Source of the DNA: Bathynomus jamesi
Lineage: Eukaryota > Arthropoda > Malacostraca > Isopoda > Cirolanidae
Assembly (NCBI GenBank): GCA_023014485.1
Contig: JAJOZX010001866.1
Location: 377,001-441,000, forward strand
Direction: 5' to 3'
DNA length: 64,000 bases
Both the position numbers and the translations under genes were made by a program. The number at the start of each line of letters is the position of its first letter. The stretch's first letter is position 1. Positions 22,501-33,529 of the stretch are shown one piece after another. The notes under the pieces were generated by a model. It saw only the letters and a list, made by a program, of their open reading frames with translations. It did not search any database and was not told the DNA's origin.

Positions 22501-24221
22501 AAATCTGGAATTTAAAAAACTTCTTTTCTACATGAAGGTCAAAATATGATGATAAAAACCCACTCTAATAAATAGTTTATTTACACAACAGTTTTGATGG
22601 CCACTGGCATCCTCTTGGGGTGGATACAAAAAAATGAATGAACCAAAAACAAGAGGGAAAACAGTCCAGGGACCATTAAGAAATTTGCACCTAGGTTAGA
22701 TCCCATTCTCCCGACATTGGAAGGGCATTTTTTATTAAAGGGGACCCGCTTATAAGTACATTCACACAAATTTAAAACTATCTTCTTCTCTACATACAGA
22801 TTCTATTATTTTGACATAATTACTGTATTTATTATTGCATTTGTATTTTTTAACTTTTATTATTATTACCTTTACACTTATTATTAAATTTATTTTATTA
22901 CGTTACCTTTATTATTACGGTACCTATATTTATTGCATTTACATTTACATTTTCACATTTATTATTCCATTTACATTTTACCCAAAAGTTTGGGTGGGTG
23001 TGGGTAAATGTTGAGAAAACCCCGGGGTAACATTTTTTTAATAAGTGGTGGTGATATTTCTAGAGGTACTTTTGCTCTTGAATCCACTGGTGATATTCAA
23101 TTCTTGGGGAAATGGCTAGTTTTTGAGATATAGGCCATTTCTACCCTAACAATCTAGATCATACAAAAGTGGGCAGGGCTTTGAAGAAGAGGGAAATTGA
23201 AGGGTAAACACACACAAAAACTAATAAGCACATTAAAACTAACCTAATCTAAGTGAATGAGAGATTGCAGCCATCACATGCCATGACAAAGTAACAATTG
23301 ATGCGCATCCAGCCCAATCATCAAGAAACAAGTGTGCTGATTAGCTGCAGAATGTGTGTGTTTTTTCATTGGACCTAAAATTAAAAATTTAATAATTCAA
23401 AACTAGCCATTTCCCCAAAAAATGAATATTATCACTGGATTCAGGAGGGTTAAGATTCGGTAGAACACCCACCAAAGTCTATATTGATATTTATACAGTG
23501 AGATAGAGCCAAAAAAAAAAAAAAAAAAAAAACTTTATTCTATACTAATTTTGGTGGAAATTCCTATTTATCAAGATATTTATTTTCAAAATTGTTAAAT
23601 TTTGGTGCCATTATTCACTAATCAAACCTGTTGCCACGCACCTTCCACCATCTCGTTGTGTGATGTATGTAGTTATATTATCATCATTAGCCAATCATTG
23701 GCTGCCCTAGGTTAGGTTACTTTTGCCATGAATATTATTGCTAAAAAACTAACAAACAAAAGGTTAAGTTACTTTTGCCATGAATATTACTGCTGAAAAT
23801 AGATTTTTCTGGTGTATTTCATGCTGTTTCAATTGATTCTGGCCTTTTTAGCCCACAATTTCCCTCTTCAAAGCCCTGCTCACTTATGGGAATCCAAATT
23901 GTCAGTAGTTGGGGGGGAGGGTTATCTCTACAATGGTGCATTTGTGCCAAAAATTAACGTTGGATTCAATTGAAACCGTGAAAATACACCTGAAAAACTT
24001 ATTTTTGTCACTGGTTTGGGTGGATGTGTTCTACTGATTCTTTACCTTAATAATTTGTATCCTTCATAGATGGACTAGAGAAGCTGAAGTTGTGCACATT
24101 ATTGGTGTCACAATGATGCCTCTCTTTGACACTTTCTTTTGTTGGAGAGAATTTATGAAACTCAAAGTGAAAATGTTTCAAATGCATGTATGTTGAATTG
24201 AAAATAGTGCATCATAAACAT
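22501..24221. other. No gene seen; cluster of inverted repeats
   Basis: Inverted pairs: about 23085-23130 with 23390-23440 (GGGGAAATGGCTAGTTTT versus its complement), and 23165-23205 with 23850-23890 (GGGCTTTGAAGAAGAGGG versus its complement). The block near 23940-24040 mirrors 23440-23480. They look like one or more nested MITEs. A poly-A of about 22 bp lies at 23511-23532. No target duplication was found. Confidence 0.45.
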
Positions 24222-24341
24222 TGTCCTAGCAAATATTCAAGGAATAAAACTAAACACTTCTCTAAACAAAGTTTTGTACCTGAAAGGTTTTATGGATGAA
24301 ACAATGGTGGACATCGCATGCCTCACAGAAACACATCTTAA

Positions 24342-25348
24342 CCCATTGATACCTAGATACGCATTTTCTATCACTTGCGGATCTGAGATGGAGAGAGAGG
24401 GGATACTTTTATATTTTTTCAGATATAATTTTATAATTTCAGTCATTTTAGTGGATAAATATTACATATATATATATACACAGTTGAGGATTTTGCTAAA
24501 AAAATTGAAACAAAATTTCCTAAGTCACTTTTTGATGTTTTTGAGTTTTTGTTACTAATGCTATGTAAAAAAAAAATTGCACATCTTTTGGTACAGATTT
24601 CGTCCTTGTAGGATGAACTATAAGGGTGATATTTGCAAAAATTCATATTTTCTTAAGTCATAAGTAATCTAATTTAAAACCTTTTTTTTTTTCATTTTTC
24701 TCAAAACCACAAAAAATGACAGGAAAATATGGTATGACTGATGATTATGCAACTTCATCATCACCAAAAAATAACTTGAAATACTCAATTACTTTTTCAT
24801 GATCAAACACAATATTTGGATTTATACTGGAGTAAGAGTGCTGTAATGGAGGCTTCTCCGATGGCCTTTTGTCTTCAAACAAATTTGGAACACGAGTCCA
24901 GTTTTTCTCTAATTGAATAGGCTCATTTTCCTGTTCACTCTCAACACTGGTGTCACTAAATCACTAAGCCAATCACTATCCTCTTCCTCAGTAGGAATGT
25001 AATCAGAGCCAGTGTCACTAACATCTATTTCACTCATTATGAATGTTTATAAGTATAAAAAGCAATTATAACAAATGCAGGTCAACCACAGCCATAAACA
25101 CTGCTCAAGGGCTTAAATGACGTGATGTTTATAATGTTAGCTCCACCCACAAATTGTACTCATTTGTGATTGGTTGAAAGATTTGAGTCAATAAACTCCT
25201 CCTATGACTCAGAAATCCCCCAGTAAAATTCTCCTAAGAATATTAAAGTGGTAGAAAAATTAAATGCATATGGATAACGCACGTTACCCATCGGATATTG
25301 GTGCGTGTGTGTCATGGATAATGCATATTTTCCATTGGAGCTAGTGGG
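24342..25348. mobile_element. piggyBac-type element, deleted (1007 bp)
   Basis: Bounded by TTAA on both sides (24338-24341 and 25349-25352). Termini are CCCATTGATACC and GGAGCTAGTGGG, i.e. CCCA ends. TTAA target plus CCC-initial inverted repeats is diagnostic of piggyBac. Removing it plus one TTAA restores the reading frame of the interrupted LINE endonuclease. Confidence 0.85.
24746..25037 (-). pseudogene. piggyBac transposase N-terminal remnant
   Basis: Starts MSEIDVSDTGSDYIPTEEED, an acidic N terminus typical of piggyBac transposases. It continues, after a one-base shift near 24962, with KNWTRVPNLFEDKRPSE and NPNIVFDHEKVIEYFKLFFG. The YFKLFF stretch is the start of the conserved piggyBac core. 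A stop at 24746 and the right terminus end it; the catalytic core is deleted. Confidence 0.75.
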
Positions 25349-26686
25349 TTAAAGATTGCCAAGGAAACTGCGATAACTGTGAACACTGTATTGATAAGAA
25401 AGAATTGCATATCGATGGATTCAACTTACTAAGAGTGGATGGAACAGACACACAATAAAGGTGGCTGTGCTATTTATATACATGAGAGGCATATGACAGA
25501 GATGGTAATAAGTAAATCCAACAGCTTTGTGGAAACCCTTGCAGTGAAAGTAGAGAAACTAAACATGGTACTGATAGTCATCTATAGACCTCCAAACTCT
25601 CCAAATGAAAAATTTTCAGATGCCATTGATGATATCAGAACCCTAATAAAATCCCTAAACTCTCCATCCCCTAATATAATACTGTGTGGCAATTTTAATT
25701 TCCTATTTATAAAATACAAAAAGGTGGGTAGAAATATATTTGTACAGCAAAATAAAGGGGGCACAAGAGAGGACCCAGGGGCAAGTAAAAATGTTGATGG
25801 CTCTCACAAATGAATTTATGCTGACCCAGGAGATAACAGAAAATACCAGAAAAAATAACTCCCTAGTTCTGGTATTCACAAATAACACAAACTTGAATGC
25901 GATATAAAAATAACCCTAACTATTATCTCAGACCAAAATATAATTGAGTTATCAACAAATATGGCGATAACTTTAAAAGTCAATACACATAGCCCAGTAA
26001 AGCCTAAAGCTTAAGGGCCAAATTAAATAAAATAAATAGTTTCAAAATTATTCATGTCATTGTAAATTGAAATGATTGTATTTATTTTATTATTAATAAA
26101 GGTTATTCAATTCAGTTAAACATAGCGTCGGTAGGGGTGAGTTGAGCACCCTTGACTGCCTGGGGTGAGTTGATCCAGGGGCCCCCAATTCCTAAAAAAA
26201 ATTAAATCATGAAAGATGGATATACATGTTGAAAGTTTAAGTCTTGTACTATAACACCACAACAGGTTGTTGAGTTGAATTAAAAACAAACCTGTTTTAC
26301 TGAGGTTCAAAGTGATCCTATGGTTTTGCACCTCAAAAAAATTTCGAGCCAGAAAAACAATGTTTTTTTCAAATTTGCCTGGCAATACTATTTTCAATGT
26401 CACTGTCTGGAAATTTGAAGTGAATGTAGGGAAAGGTTTATATTGTTAAATTTTAGGAGCCAAAATGGTATATCAGTCCAAACATTAAGTTGGTGTTGAC
26501 TTTGGTAATGGCTCAACTCACCCCAGGCATTTCTGGTACCATGGGGTGAGTTGAGCCTATGTTTCTCAGTTACAAAAATCCCAGTTTGGATGCCATTATG
26601 ATGTTAATGCATTTATTTTCTTTGCAGATATATTGTTTTCTATGTAAATAAGCTAGCTTGGTGCAGTGCACAGTAAGAAAGGCAAA

Positions 26687-28357
26687 ATGCCTCGCACTTA
26701 CCAGAGAAAAAGAGATCCAGTTCATAAAGATAAGCTCAGTGCTGCAATTAAAGCTGTGAAAGATGAAGGCTTTAGTGTCAGAGCAGCTGCTGCGCAATAC
26801 AAAGTGGATAGGATGACTCTTCAGAGAAGGTTGGACAGACCTGAGCCACGCCCTTCACCCTCAAAGAAATCAGGAGGCCAACTGTCTCTTCCTCGTGAGG
26901 CTGAACAGGAGCTTGCCCAATGCATAAAGATCAAAGCCCAATGGGGATTTGGGCAAACGAGGAAGGAAGTGCAAACCATCATCCAGAGCTATGTGAAGTC
27001 CAACATCGATAGTGACACTACTGTTGGCAATCACTTACGTAAATATTGCAAATTCAAGGATGGTTTGCCTGGGGATGACTGGCTCACAGGCTTCATGAGG
27101 AGGTATGGACTCTCGGTTAAGATTCCTTCAGCTCTGGAGAAAACTAGAAAAACAGCAGCTAGTAACCCAGAAATAATTTATGAGTATTTTAACAATGTCA
27201 AAAAACAAATGAGGAACCTAAACATTGAAGGGTGCCCAGAATGTGTATGGAATATTGATGAAACCTGTTTGTTCACTGATCCACAAAAGACAAAAATCAT
27301 TTCACCTGCAGGTGAGAAAGCATCACGTGTAACGGCAACCTCTGGCAGTGAAGCAACTACAGTCATGGCTGGAATATCTGCTGCTGGAGAGAAGCTCCCA
27401 CCATTCATTGGCTTCAAAGGCAAGAAGTTCTGGAGCACATGGCGAGGGTCTAAGCCTTACCCTGGGACGCATTATGCCTTCTCGGACAATGGGTGGATGG
27501 TGAGTGAGGTGCTTGCTGCATGGTTTGAGGTGTTCTGCAAGAAAGTGACACAGCGACTGCTGCTGTTGGTGTATGATGGGCATGCCACTCACCTAACCTC
27601 TGCAGTAATAAATAAGGCACGAACACAGGGTGTGTCAATAATAAAGCTTCCACCCCACACCACAGACATGTTGCAACCACTTGACGTATGTTGTTTCCGC
27701 CCCATGAAAGTGAAATGGGATGCCAGGATTGCAGCATGGCAAGCCTCACACTTTGCCAGAAGGATGATGAAGGCGGAGTTCGTGGACTTAGTTGGGGAAG
27801 TGTGGGACGAATGCTTCTCAATGAAGAATATCACCACTGCCTTTCAGAAAACTGGGTTGTACCCAGTAGACCCAACTAAGTACCCCACTAGCAAGTTCAA
27901 CCCTGAATTGCTTGAGCTGTACAAAGCTGTCCATGATCCACCAACTGTTCCTCCTCAGCCTGCAACTCCAAGGAAAACTCCTGAACCAAGTTGTCCTGCA
28001 GAGCCTCTTCCTTCAACATCTGGCACCAGCAGATCTTTCCAGCAACTGATGGCGGATGCTTTCATAAGACCTGTCAGCTCAACACCAGAAGCACAAGTAA
28101 AGCCAACTCGACGGGCATTAGACTTCCACAGCAGAGTGATAACAGATGCTGAGTACTTGGTAGAGATTGAAGAAAAGGAAAGGCAGAGAGCTCAGAAAGC
28201 AAAAAAAGTTATAAGCAAGGAGCCAGCTCAAAAGAAACAAAAGACTGTGCCAACAGAGGAGCCAAGCATTAGTGGCACCGATTCAGAAGGCAGTGATGAT
28301 GTGGACAGTGTATCAGTTTATTCAGAAGATGCAGATGATGAGGGTGAGGAACTGTAA
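26687..28357 (+). CDS. Tigger/pogo transposase, intact frame
   Basis: 556 codons from the MPRTYQRKRD start, the usual start of this family; an ATG seven codons upstream is also open. An N-terminal psq-type helix-turn-helix (AAIKAVKDEGFSVRAAAAQY) is followed by a CENP-B-type DNA-binding region (about residues 65-150, ending DDWLTGFMRRYGLS). The DDE_1 catalytic domain has WNIDET (Asp191), VYDGHATH (Asp297) and LQPLDV (Asp333). Spacing fits the DD3xD triad of pogo. The tail is Pro/Ser-rich, then basic (EPAQKKQKT, a likely nuclear signal) and acidic. It would bind the element ends and cut and paste the element at TA. All three acidic residues are present and no frameshift is seen, so this may be a recently active copy. 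Confidence 0.95.
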   Translation: MPRTYQRKRDPVHKDKLSAAIKAVKDEGFSVRAAAAQYKVDRMTLQRRLDRPEPRPSPSKKSGGQLSLPREAEQELAQCIKIKAQWGFGQTRKEVQTIIQSYVKSNIDSDTTVGNHLRKYCKFKDGLPGDDWLTGFMRRYGLSVKIPSALEKTRKTAASNPEIIYEYFNNVKKQMRNLNIEGCPECVWNIDETCLFTDPQKTKIISPAGEKASRVTATSGSEATTVMAGISAAGEKLPPFIGFKGKKFWSTWRGSKPYPGTHYAFSDNGWMVSEVLAAWFEVFCKKVTQRLLLLVYDGHATHLTSAVINKARTQGVSIIKLPPHTTDMLQPLDVCCFRPMKVKWDARIAAWQASHFARRMMKAEFVDLVGEVWDECFSMKNITTAFQKTGLYPVDPTKYPTSKFNPELLELYKAVHDPPTVPPQPATPRKTPEPSCPAEPLPSTSGTSRSFQQLMADAFIRPVSSTPEAQVKPTRRALDFHSRVITDAEYLVEIEEKERQRAQKAKKVISKEPAQKKQKTVPTEEPSISGTDSEGSDDVDSVSVYSEDADDEGEEL

Positions 28358-28681
28358 AGTGTAGTGATGTTTGATCAGAAAAACTATGAAGAACAGCAGA
28401 AATTAAAAAACATAAGCATCAAAAAATACTATGCAGTGGACTCTGGTGATGCATGTTACATAGGGAGAGTGTTAAAATGTTCTAAGAACTGTTTAACTTT
28501 TAAGTTTCTCAAAAGAAGTGTTGATGATAAATATGACTGGCCAGTGCGGGATGACATTGATGAAAAGGTTGACCTGACATATGTCTTCTGTGGCCCTATA
28601 AAGCTGAAGGGGACAACACCTTTCTATATTGTAGGCCTGGACCATTCTTTCCAGGCCTACAAAAAGGCCAAGAAACAATAG
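28358..28681 (+). CDS. Tigger downstream segment, chromatin-reader-like C-terminal domain
   Basis: Open in the same frame as the transposase, separated only by the TAA at 28355-28357. About 105 residues: YYAVDSGDACYIGRVL, LTFKFLKRS, YDWPVRDDIDEKVDL, YVFCGPIKLKG. The pattern (small beta-barrel opening with 'Y.G.V', then 'F.F', then 'WP..DD') recalls Tudor/BAH-like modules that I have seen at the C termini of arthropod transposase-like proteins. A similar module ends the protein at 51262-51888. Either the TAA is a late nonsense mutation or the segment is joined another way (short splice, readthrough). Function unknown. Confidence 0.65.
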   Translation, partial: SVVMFDQKNYEEQQKLKNISIKKYYAVDSGDACYIGRVLKCSKNCLTFKFLKRSVDDKYDWPVRDDIDEKVDLTYVFCGPIKLKGTTPFYIVGLDHSFQAYKKAKKQ

Positions 28682-28953
28682 ACAAACAATATATGTTACA
28701 TAGCTATGAATATGTTAATAGTTATGTAGCTAGTCTTCCTAGTGTTAGCTAATTTTAGTTTTAAAAAGTTACTCACTCTCACAAATGAAACCATGCTCAA
28801 CTCACCCCATGACCTGGAGTATACGGTGAGCCACATACTTTTTCCATTTTTATGATTAATATTAGAATTAGCCTATCACCCCTACAGCATAGTATAAATC
28901 ATTTAGTAACTATCCTTCCATGAAACCATCAGACATGTATGATAGGTATTATA

Positions 28954-29374
28954 CAGGGTGATCAAAAAGTAACGCAACCCATGGGAAAACGATTTATTTC
29001 AGAGCAAGTGCTGGAAGTGGGCACCGTTCTGTGCTTCACACAAGTGGATACGGCGATTCATGTTCTTGAAGACCCTTTGCAACGTTTCCTGTGAAATTGC
29101 ATCAACACACTTCTGAATCATCGCCTGCAACAGAAGGAAAAAATCAATTATGTGCGTTTCTCCATGAGTTGCGCACATAATTGATTTTTTCCTTCTGTTG
29201 CAGGCGATGATTCAGAAGTGTGTTGATGCAATTTCACAGGAAACGCTGCAAAGGGTCTTTAAGAACATGAATCGCCGTATCCACTTGTGTGAAGCACAGA
29301 ACAGTGCCCACTTCCAGCACTTGCTCTGAAATAAATCATTTTCCCATGGGTTGCGTTACTTTTTGATCACCCTG
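28954..29374. mobile_element. Palindromic mariner/IS630-type MITE (421 bp)
   Basis: Starts CAGGGTGATCAAAAAGTAAC and ends with its complement, flanked by TA (28952-28953 and 29375-29376). The two arms of about 200 bp are complementary over almost their entire length around a short loop near 29157-29170, so the whole element is one hairpin. Confidence 0.93.
29195..29329 (+). pseudogene. Mariner-type transposase C-terminal end in MITE arm
   Basis: The right arm reads LQAMIQKCVDAISQETLQRV and RIHLCEAQNSAHFQHLL then a stop, the C-terminal end of an IS630/mariner-like transposase. The left arm encodes the same peptide on the minus strand. The MITE therefore looks like two inverted copies of the 3' end of an autonomous element. 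No catalytic residues are present. Confidence 0.75.
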
Positions 29375-29430
29375 TAGGTGTGGCATAGAAATATGTAAAT
29401 TGGCGGCTCAACTCACCCCTACCGACGCTA

Positions 29431-31380
29431 CAGAAGGAAGAAGCATATTTGGGGCTTTTAACCTAAACTCCAAGACCATAAATTAGGAAGAAATCAGATC
29501 ACACATGGCCCAAATAGAGTGGAGAACAGTTTTAGAGAATAAAACAACTGAGGAAATGCTAACAACCTTGGAAGAAAAGATGTTGAGAATTTTGAAAAAA
29601 TATGCTCTGAAAGCGCAGCCAGAAGGAAAGAGGAACTGGCTAGAGAGGCAAAAGAGAAAATATTCCACAAAAGAGAGTAGTGATGAAATTACAAATTGCA
29701 GAGACAACAATGCCAGGAAAGTAATACAGGGTCCTCATTAGCTGAGTCCCCGCATTTACGTGGCCAAATAATTGTACAACCATACACACAAATTCCCAGC
29801 ACTTAAGAGGTTTCTGCAGATAATGTATGTGGAATGCAGAAGCACAATGGAAAACTATTTAAATTTTGCTCAGACTCGCTGTTGCACTTGCTTTCCCCTA
29901 CCTCCAACACTCCTCCAACACCACGCTCCATCCCCAACCCTGATACCACACACACTCAGTCTCTCGCTAACTGTTGCCAGTGCTGAACTCATCCATGGTT
30001 TTCTGGTGTTTTCATTCTGATTTTGTTGATTTTTTTTTTTGTGCTATTGTTGCATCCATGACTTCAAAGCATACTGTATTGCTAGTGGTTTAAGAGTGAA
30101 TTTTACAAATGTTTTACCATAACTTTGAGTGTCATTTATTGTGTTAAGGTCCCAACTAAACCTTATTCTCATTATTTCTTATGGGTTTTAGGTCCCTGCT
30201 TTAAGTGGATTTACTTAGTGGTGATTTCTTGGTTCCCATTATCCTCGGATAACGAGGACCCCCTGTACATGAAAAACTGGAGAGTATCGATAGGGAAATA
30301 CAAACTCTGATAAAGGGCCATATAGAGAGGGAAGAGGAAAAGGTGGTAGATGCAATAAAGGAAAATCCAAAATACTTCTACAGCTATGCGAAAAGGAAAA
30401 CAAAAATGTGTGCTACTATCGGGCCTTTAAGAAAAGGAAATAATGAACTAACAGATGATCTGAAAGAAATATCGGAAACATTGGGAGCCCAGTATGAATC
30501 ACTCTTCAGTATCCTAAAAAGTGACAGTGATACCTGACATAGATGCATTCTTCAAAGAGAAATTGCAAGGAGAATGTATAACAGACTTTGATTTTACCCC
30601 AGATGATGTGTAGCGAGAGCTATAGGACAAATGAAATCACATTAAGCTGCAGGTCTGAACAAATGGAATGTACTATTAATTAAAAACTGTAAAAATGAAA
30701 TTGCTACACCCTTTACCGTACTGGATATGGAGAAGATCCCTGGACATGGGAAATACCAAGCATCTTGAAAAGAGCAAACATTGTCCCTATATATAAAGGC
30801 AGGGATCGATCTCAAGCATAGAACTATAGACCAGTGTCATTGATGTCCCACTTCACCAAAATATTTGAAAGAATAGTGAGAGAAAAATGATGACTTTTTG
30901 GAGAGAATGGAAAAATCTAACAAAAATCAGCATGGATTCTGATCAGGAAGATCATGCCTATCACAACTTAGAGCATTATAACAATATCTTAGATGCACTT
31001 CAATGTAATGAAAACTATGATGTCATATATTGTACACAGATTTTGCTAAAGCTTTTGACAAATGCGATCATGGTATAATAGCACATAAAATGAAACATAT
31101 TGGAATAACAGGCAAAGTGGGAAAATGGACCTACAACTTCTTCAGGGAATGACTACATGTGGTCAAATAAGGTGTATCATCATCAGAATCAGAAGTATGC
31201 AACTCAGTACCACAAGGTACAGTGCTGGCCCCACTCCTGTTCATTATCATGCTAACACAGACAGACAGTGGAGTTAACAGCAACAGTATAGTAACATCAT
31301 TTGTGGACAATACAAAGATCAGCAGAAAAATCAGCAATGTAAATGAAGTGGAGGCTTTGCAGAGGGACACAAACAAAAGA
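29431..31380 (+). pseudogene. Decayed LINE: linker and RT, split by a MITE
   Basis: Continuation of the LINE at 24222. The linker reads IEWRTVLENKTTEEMLTTLE. After the 539-bp MITE it continues KLESIDREIQ and NPKYFYSYAKRKTK, IGPLRKGNNELTDD. RT motifs with shifts follow: NYRPVSLMSHFTKIFERIV (about 30827), DFAKAFDKCDHG (about 31040), PQGTVLAPLLF (about 31210), FVDNTKISRKI in place of FADDTK (about 31300). One RT catalytic Asp is Asn and stops interrupt, so it is dead. The 3' end is at 36390. Confidence 0.78.
29727..30265. mobile_element. Tigger-type MITE (539 bp)
   Basis: Ends CAGGGTCCTCATTA... and ...TAACGAGGACCCCCTG, flanked by TA (29725-29726 and 30266-30267). Removing it restores the LINE linker reading frame. 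No transposase remnant was recognised. Confidence 0.8.
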
Positions 31381-32600
31381 TAGCATCTACCAGGGTTATT
31401 CAGTTCGCTTTTGGCAAGACCTCAAATAAGAAACTAGCTAATTGATGGAAAGTCTTGCTTTTATCAGTGAATGACCCACCTGCTATAAGCTATCTTATGG
31501 TATAAATAAACATATCTTATACCTATGGTACTTACTGAATAATTAGTGAAAAATGGCAGTCTGCTCCTATTGGAGTTTCGGGGTGAAGTGGTCTTAGCTA
31601 CTGGGGCTAATCAGTCCAGGTCCCAAAAGTCTGTTAGCTTTCACTTGTAATCCACTGTTTAGTGTTTGCTCAACAACTGTCAAAAGAACATGATTTTACA
31701 CTAGTAAGTTTGTTGTTTTTCTTTTTATATATACAGTGGGCCCTCATTGTTTGTGAGGCGCTCTGTTCATAATTTTGCAAATTTGTGACATGACCCAGTT
31801 TACTACCATGTTTCAGTAAATTCATGACTGATGCCTCAAATTTGTGATTTTGTCGTATGGCATCTGCAACACTGCCCACGCAGGTCAATGCAGGCTCAGT
31901 TGTGCTGTCTTTCACTGAGTGAGATTGTCATTTCATGCTCTTAATCTTAATACCAGTGTACTATATTTGGTGTGTTTAGTTGTTTATAAAATATTATTGC
32001 TTTACATAATTGTTGATGTAATAATATTGCTTTATATTACATACAGTAAAAAGTTTTATTTATGCCCTTTCACTGTCTTGAGTATCATATATGATGGTAC
32101 TCAGTGTAATTCACTGAGACGCTTGAGTATCATATATGATACTCATGGTGTGTATCTTAAAAGTGCATTTTCTTACTGTAAGTGTAACCTACCATTTATG
32201 CTCTTTTATTGGTTCTAGACATATGAGAAAATAATAATTTTTCTTTGAAACCATTGTTGAGATCCCTGTTGTGAAACTTATTTATTTCTCAAAGTAATTA
32301 CTAATCACTTTCCTTTTCACCCTTTTTATAGTTTTTTTAATAGGAAAACAATATACTTTGATGAATAAATCATTTATGGAGTATGGAGAAAAATTATATC
32401 AAACTTTATTTTGAAATTTTAAGAGTAAAAATCTAATGAAACTTATAATGAATAAAATCATTTGTTGCAATAAAAAATGTTCCACTAGTATGGAGCAAAA
32501 TTATAACAGTTTATTCTGTAATTTAACAAGTAAAAACCTACAAATAAAGCAGAAATAAATCTTTTAAATATATTTTTATTACAATTCAAATAGATTCGTG
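31381..32600. other. No gene recognised; TE debris and palindromes
   Basis: Near 31735 there is a Tigger-like end (CAGTGGGCCCTCATTG) without a clear partner. GAGTATCATATATGATACTC, a perfect 20-bp palindrome, is at 32125-32144, with an imperfect copy at about 32080-32103. The rest is AT-rich. Confidence 0.4.
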
Positions 32601-32614
32601 TGTTAAATCACACT

Positions 32615-33230
32615 TTACTTTCGATTTTCATGCTTCTCATTGAAGCAAGTTAGACAAAATGCTTTATTGCATGTTTGGCACTTCATTTGTACTTGCTTCA
32701 TTTTTCTTTGTGCCTCTGCTCTGCCTTCAATTGTTGATAGATTTTCATAGCAGGAATAGCATCTCTTGTGAACAATTTTGCCTGCTTCTTTTCTTGGAAT
32801 AGGTGTCAGTTGATGATTTTTAGCTGGGCCTCCTCTAATGGCAGGATCAATGCTTCCAAGTAAACATAGTGCAACAGATTTTGTGAAATCAACAAGTGTA
32901 CTCCTCTTTGTCGGACTGTATGATTTATTGTAAATAACCCAGCTATCTAAAATTGCAATACTAATTAGCTGGAACACAACTTTCCTATACCATTTCACAC
33001 TTTTTCTAGCTAGGCTATAATATTCAATCATTTGATCATATAAGTCAATCTTATCTTGCCTTTGACTCTATTGTAATCCACTACAAGGGATGGTTTGAAA
33101 ACTGGTTCTCCTCCATGATTTGTTTTTCCTATATTTGCTTTGTTGGTTCCATGGAAGGTTGAAATCATAAGGATATCTCTCCTGTCATAGTATCTGATCA
33201 GGGTTCGCCTGATTGGACCCAACCTAGTTG
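32615..33230 (-). pseudogene. piggyBac transposase C-terminal part
   Basis: 33028-33222 reads YYDRRDILMISTFHG and PSLVVDYNRVKGKI, the conserved piggyBac stretch before the last catalytic region. After a frameshift, 32615-33031 continues MIEYYSLARKSVKWYRKVVF (the D.M..YY..R...KWY.K motif). It ends with a Cys-rich finger: KRCYSCYENL ... KCQTCNKAFCLTCF, matching the piggyBac C-terminal RING-like DNA-binding domain. The N-terminal half is missing. The family may differ from that of 24342-25348. Confidence 0.85.
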
Positions 33231-33529
33231 TCCCCAGTGGGTTTTTTCAGCCTACCTGTAAAAACCCAATTAAAACCCACTCGTCTGTTTTTTCAGATAT
33301 TTTAAAACAATGAGTTACTGTAATAAGCTAATAAAAATAATAATATAGTCAATACCATGTATTTAAGAGTCATTGCAGTCATGTAGACTTTGTTTTATTA
33401 AATAAGTAACAAAAGCACAAAGCACAAAGCTCAACTCGACTTCAACTTTATTTTTAATTAAAACTGAACTCCAAAATATTTTCATTTTATTAAATGAAAT
33501 GCCCTGTAAAAGTAATAAACTAATTAAAT

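Larger units (their letters stand above)
24222..26124 (+). pseudogene. Decayed LINE: endonuclease part, split by piggyBac
   Basis: Plus-strand endonuclease of a CR1/jockey-group LINE older than the 0-20 kb copies. ANIQGIKLNTSL and DIACLTETHL lie at 24225-24340. After excision of the TTAA-flanked element the text continues in frame past 25353 (KDCQGNCDNCEHC). After a frameshift it gives KGGCAIYIHERH, LIVIYRPPNSPNEKFSDAID and ILCGNFNF (GDFN motif with D to N) up to about 25710. The remainder to 26124 is weak. The RT part follows the Tigger element at 29431. Confidence 0.75.
26125..29428 (+). mobile_element. Tigger/pogo transposon, near-complete (3.3 kb)
   Basis: Perfect 23-bp terminal inverted repeats starting GCGTCGGTAGGGGTGAGTTG. 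The TA target duplication is at 26123-26124 and 29429-29430. It encodes one long transposase frame plus an in-frame downstream segment. The GGGGTGAGTTGAG core recurs inside (about 26162, 26511, 26544 and 28797), giving candidate transposase-binding sites. It is interrupted by a palindromic MITE at 28954-29374. Confidence 0.95.

Noticed and set aside
22581..22769. 62-codon minus-strand frame with a hydrophobic stretch, possible membrane protein
   Set aside because: No start context, splice or homologous motif; lies in repeat-rich noncoding DNA.
27323..27837. Antisense frames over the Tigger transposase
   Set aside because: Shadow frames of the 556-codon transposase.
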